Below, piece by piece: positions 12,503-12,688 of a stretch of 12,688 nucleotides of DNA. Every line of letters starts with the position of its first letter. Position 1 is the stretch's first letter. The DNA lies in NCBI GenBank assembly GCA_016209005.1, contig JACQWZ010000043.1:1-12688 (forward strand), written 5' to 3'. The stretch is from Candidatus Kuenenbacteria bacterium (GTDB lineage Bacteria > Patescibacteriota > Patescibacteriia > UBA2591 > PGYQ01). The notes below the pieces were generated by a model. That model searched no databases. It was given only the letters and a program-made list of their open reading frames with translations, and was not told the origin of the DNA. Made by a program: the position numbers and the translations under genes.

Positions 12503-12688
12503 AATAAAAAAGTTTAAAAAAATTCTCAAAAAATATTTTACCTAACTCTCTAAAGGGGTCCCGTTTGTCAAGACAGATTATTTTTCAATTTGAGATACAT
12601 TGATATTATTAAAAATTAAAATTGAAAAATTATTTTTCTTGATAAAAGCAATTAATAAATATTAGTGATGAGCTTGGATATTATAAAT

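Overview
The window is AT-rich DNA (roughly 30% GC by eye) with compact genes in the standard bacterial code. Gene content (ruvA, a Mur ligase with a short N-terminus, khpA, trmD, an S23-type four-helix-bundle protein, a secreted subtilase) and intergenic spaces packed with imperfect palindromes and short interspersed repeats point to a small-genome bacterium of the candidate phyla radiation (Patescibacteria, Parcubacteria-like). That placement is inference; no rRNA is present to test it. TAA and TAG are the usual stops, and the only TGA stop seen (ruvA) comes from a repeat. Clear Shine-Dalgarno sequences are scarce.

Left part (1-4767) looks like a defence or accessory island. It opens with the C-terminal part of a type III-restriction-like (Res) protein whose frame is broken by a TAG. 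A 41-residue ORF built over a hairpin follows, then a secreted S8 protease with FG-GAP/VCBS repeats. Next is a tight two-gene restriction-modification unit: a DpnA-like beta-class adenine methyltransferase, apparently transcribed without a leader, followed 4 bp later by a MutH/Sau3AI-family nuclease.

Middle part (4856-8250) holds a UDP-glucuronate-decarboxylase-like SDR protein lacking the catalytic tyrosine, an N-terminal stub of a PHP-domain gene, an initiator tRNA-fMet, a four-helix-bundle gene with a 27-bp repeat inserted in frame, and ruvA. The stop codon of ruvA and its last seven codons lie in a 260-bp nested palindromic element.

Right part (8352-12688) holds a MurE-type ligase carrying a heptanucleotide tandem repeat, khpA behind a consensus sigma-70 promoter and a folded leader, and trmD. 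On the minus strand is a SAM methyltransferase that loses its C-terminus at a homopolymer frameshift. khpA and trmD keep part of the usual rpsP-khpA-rimM-trmD-rplS order, without rpsP or rimM and with terminators and a repeat between them.

The strongest theme is repeat-driven remodelling. A hairpin family with arms CCCTCAC/GTGAGGG occurs four times, other palindromes sit in nearly every intergenic gap, and several repeats have entered coding frames (ruvA C-terminus, four-helix-bundle N-terminus, Mur ligase interior, the 41-residue ORF).
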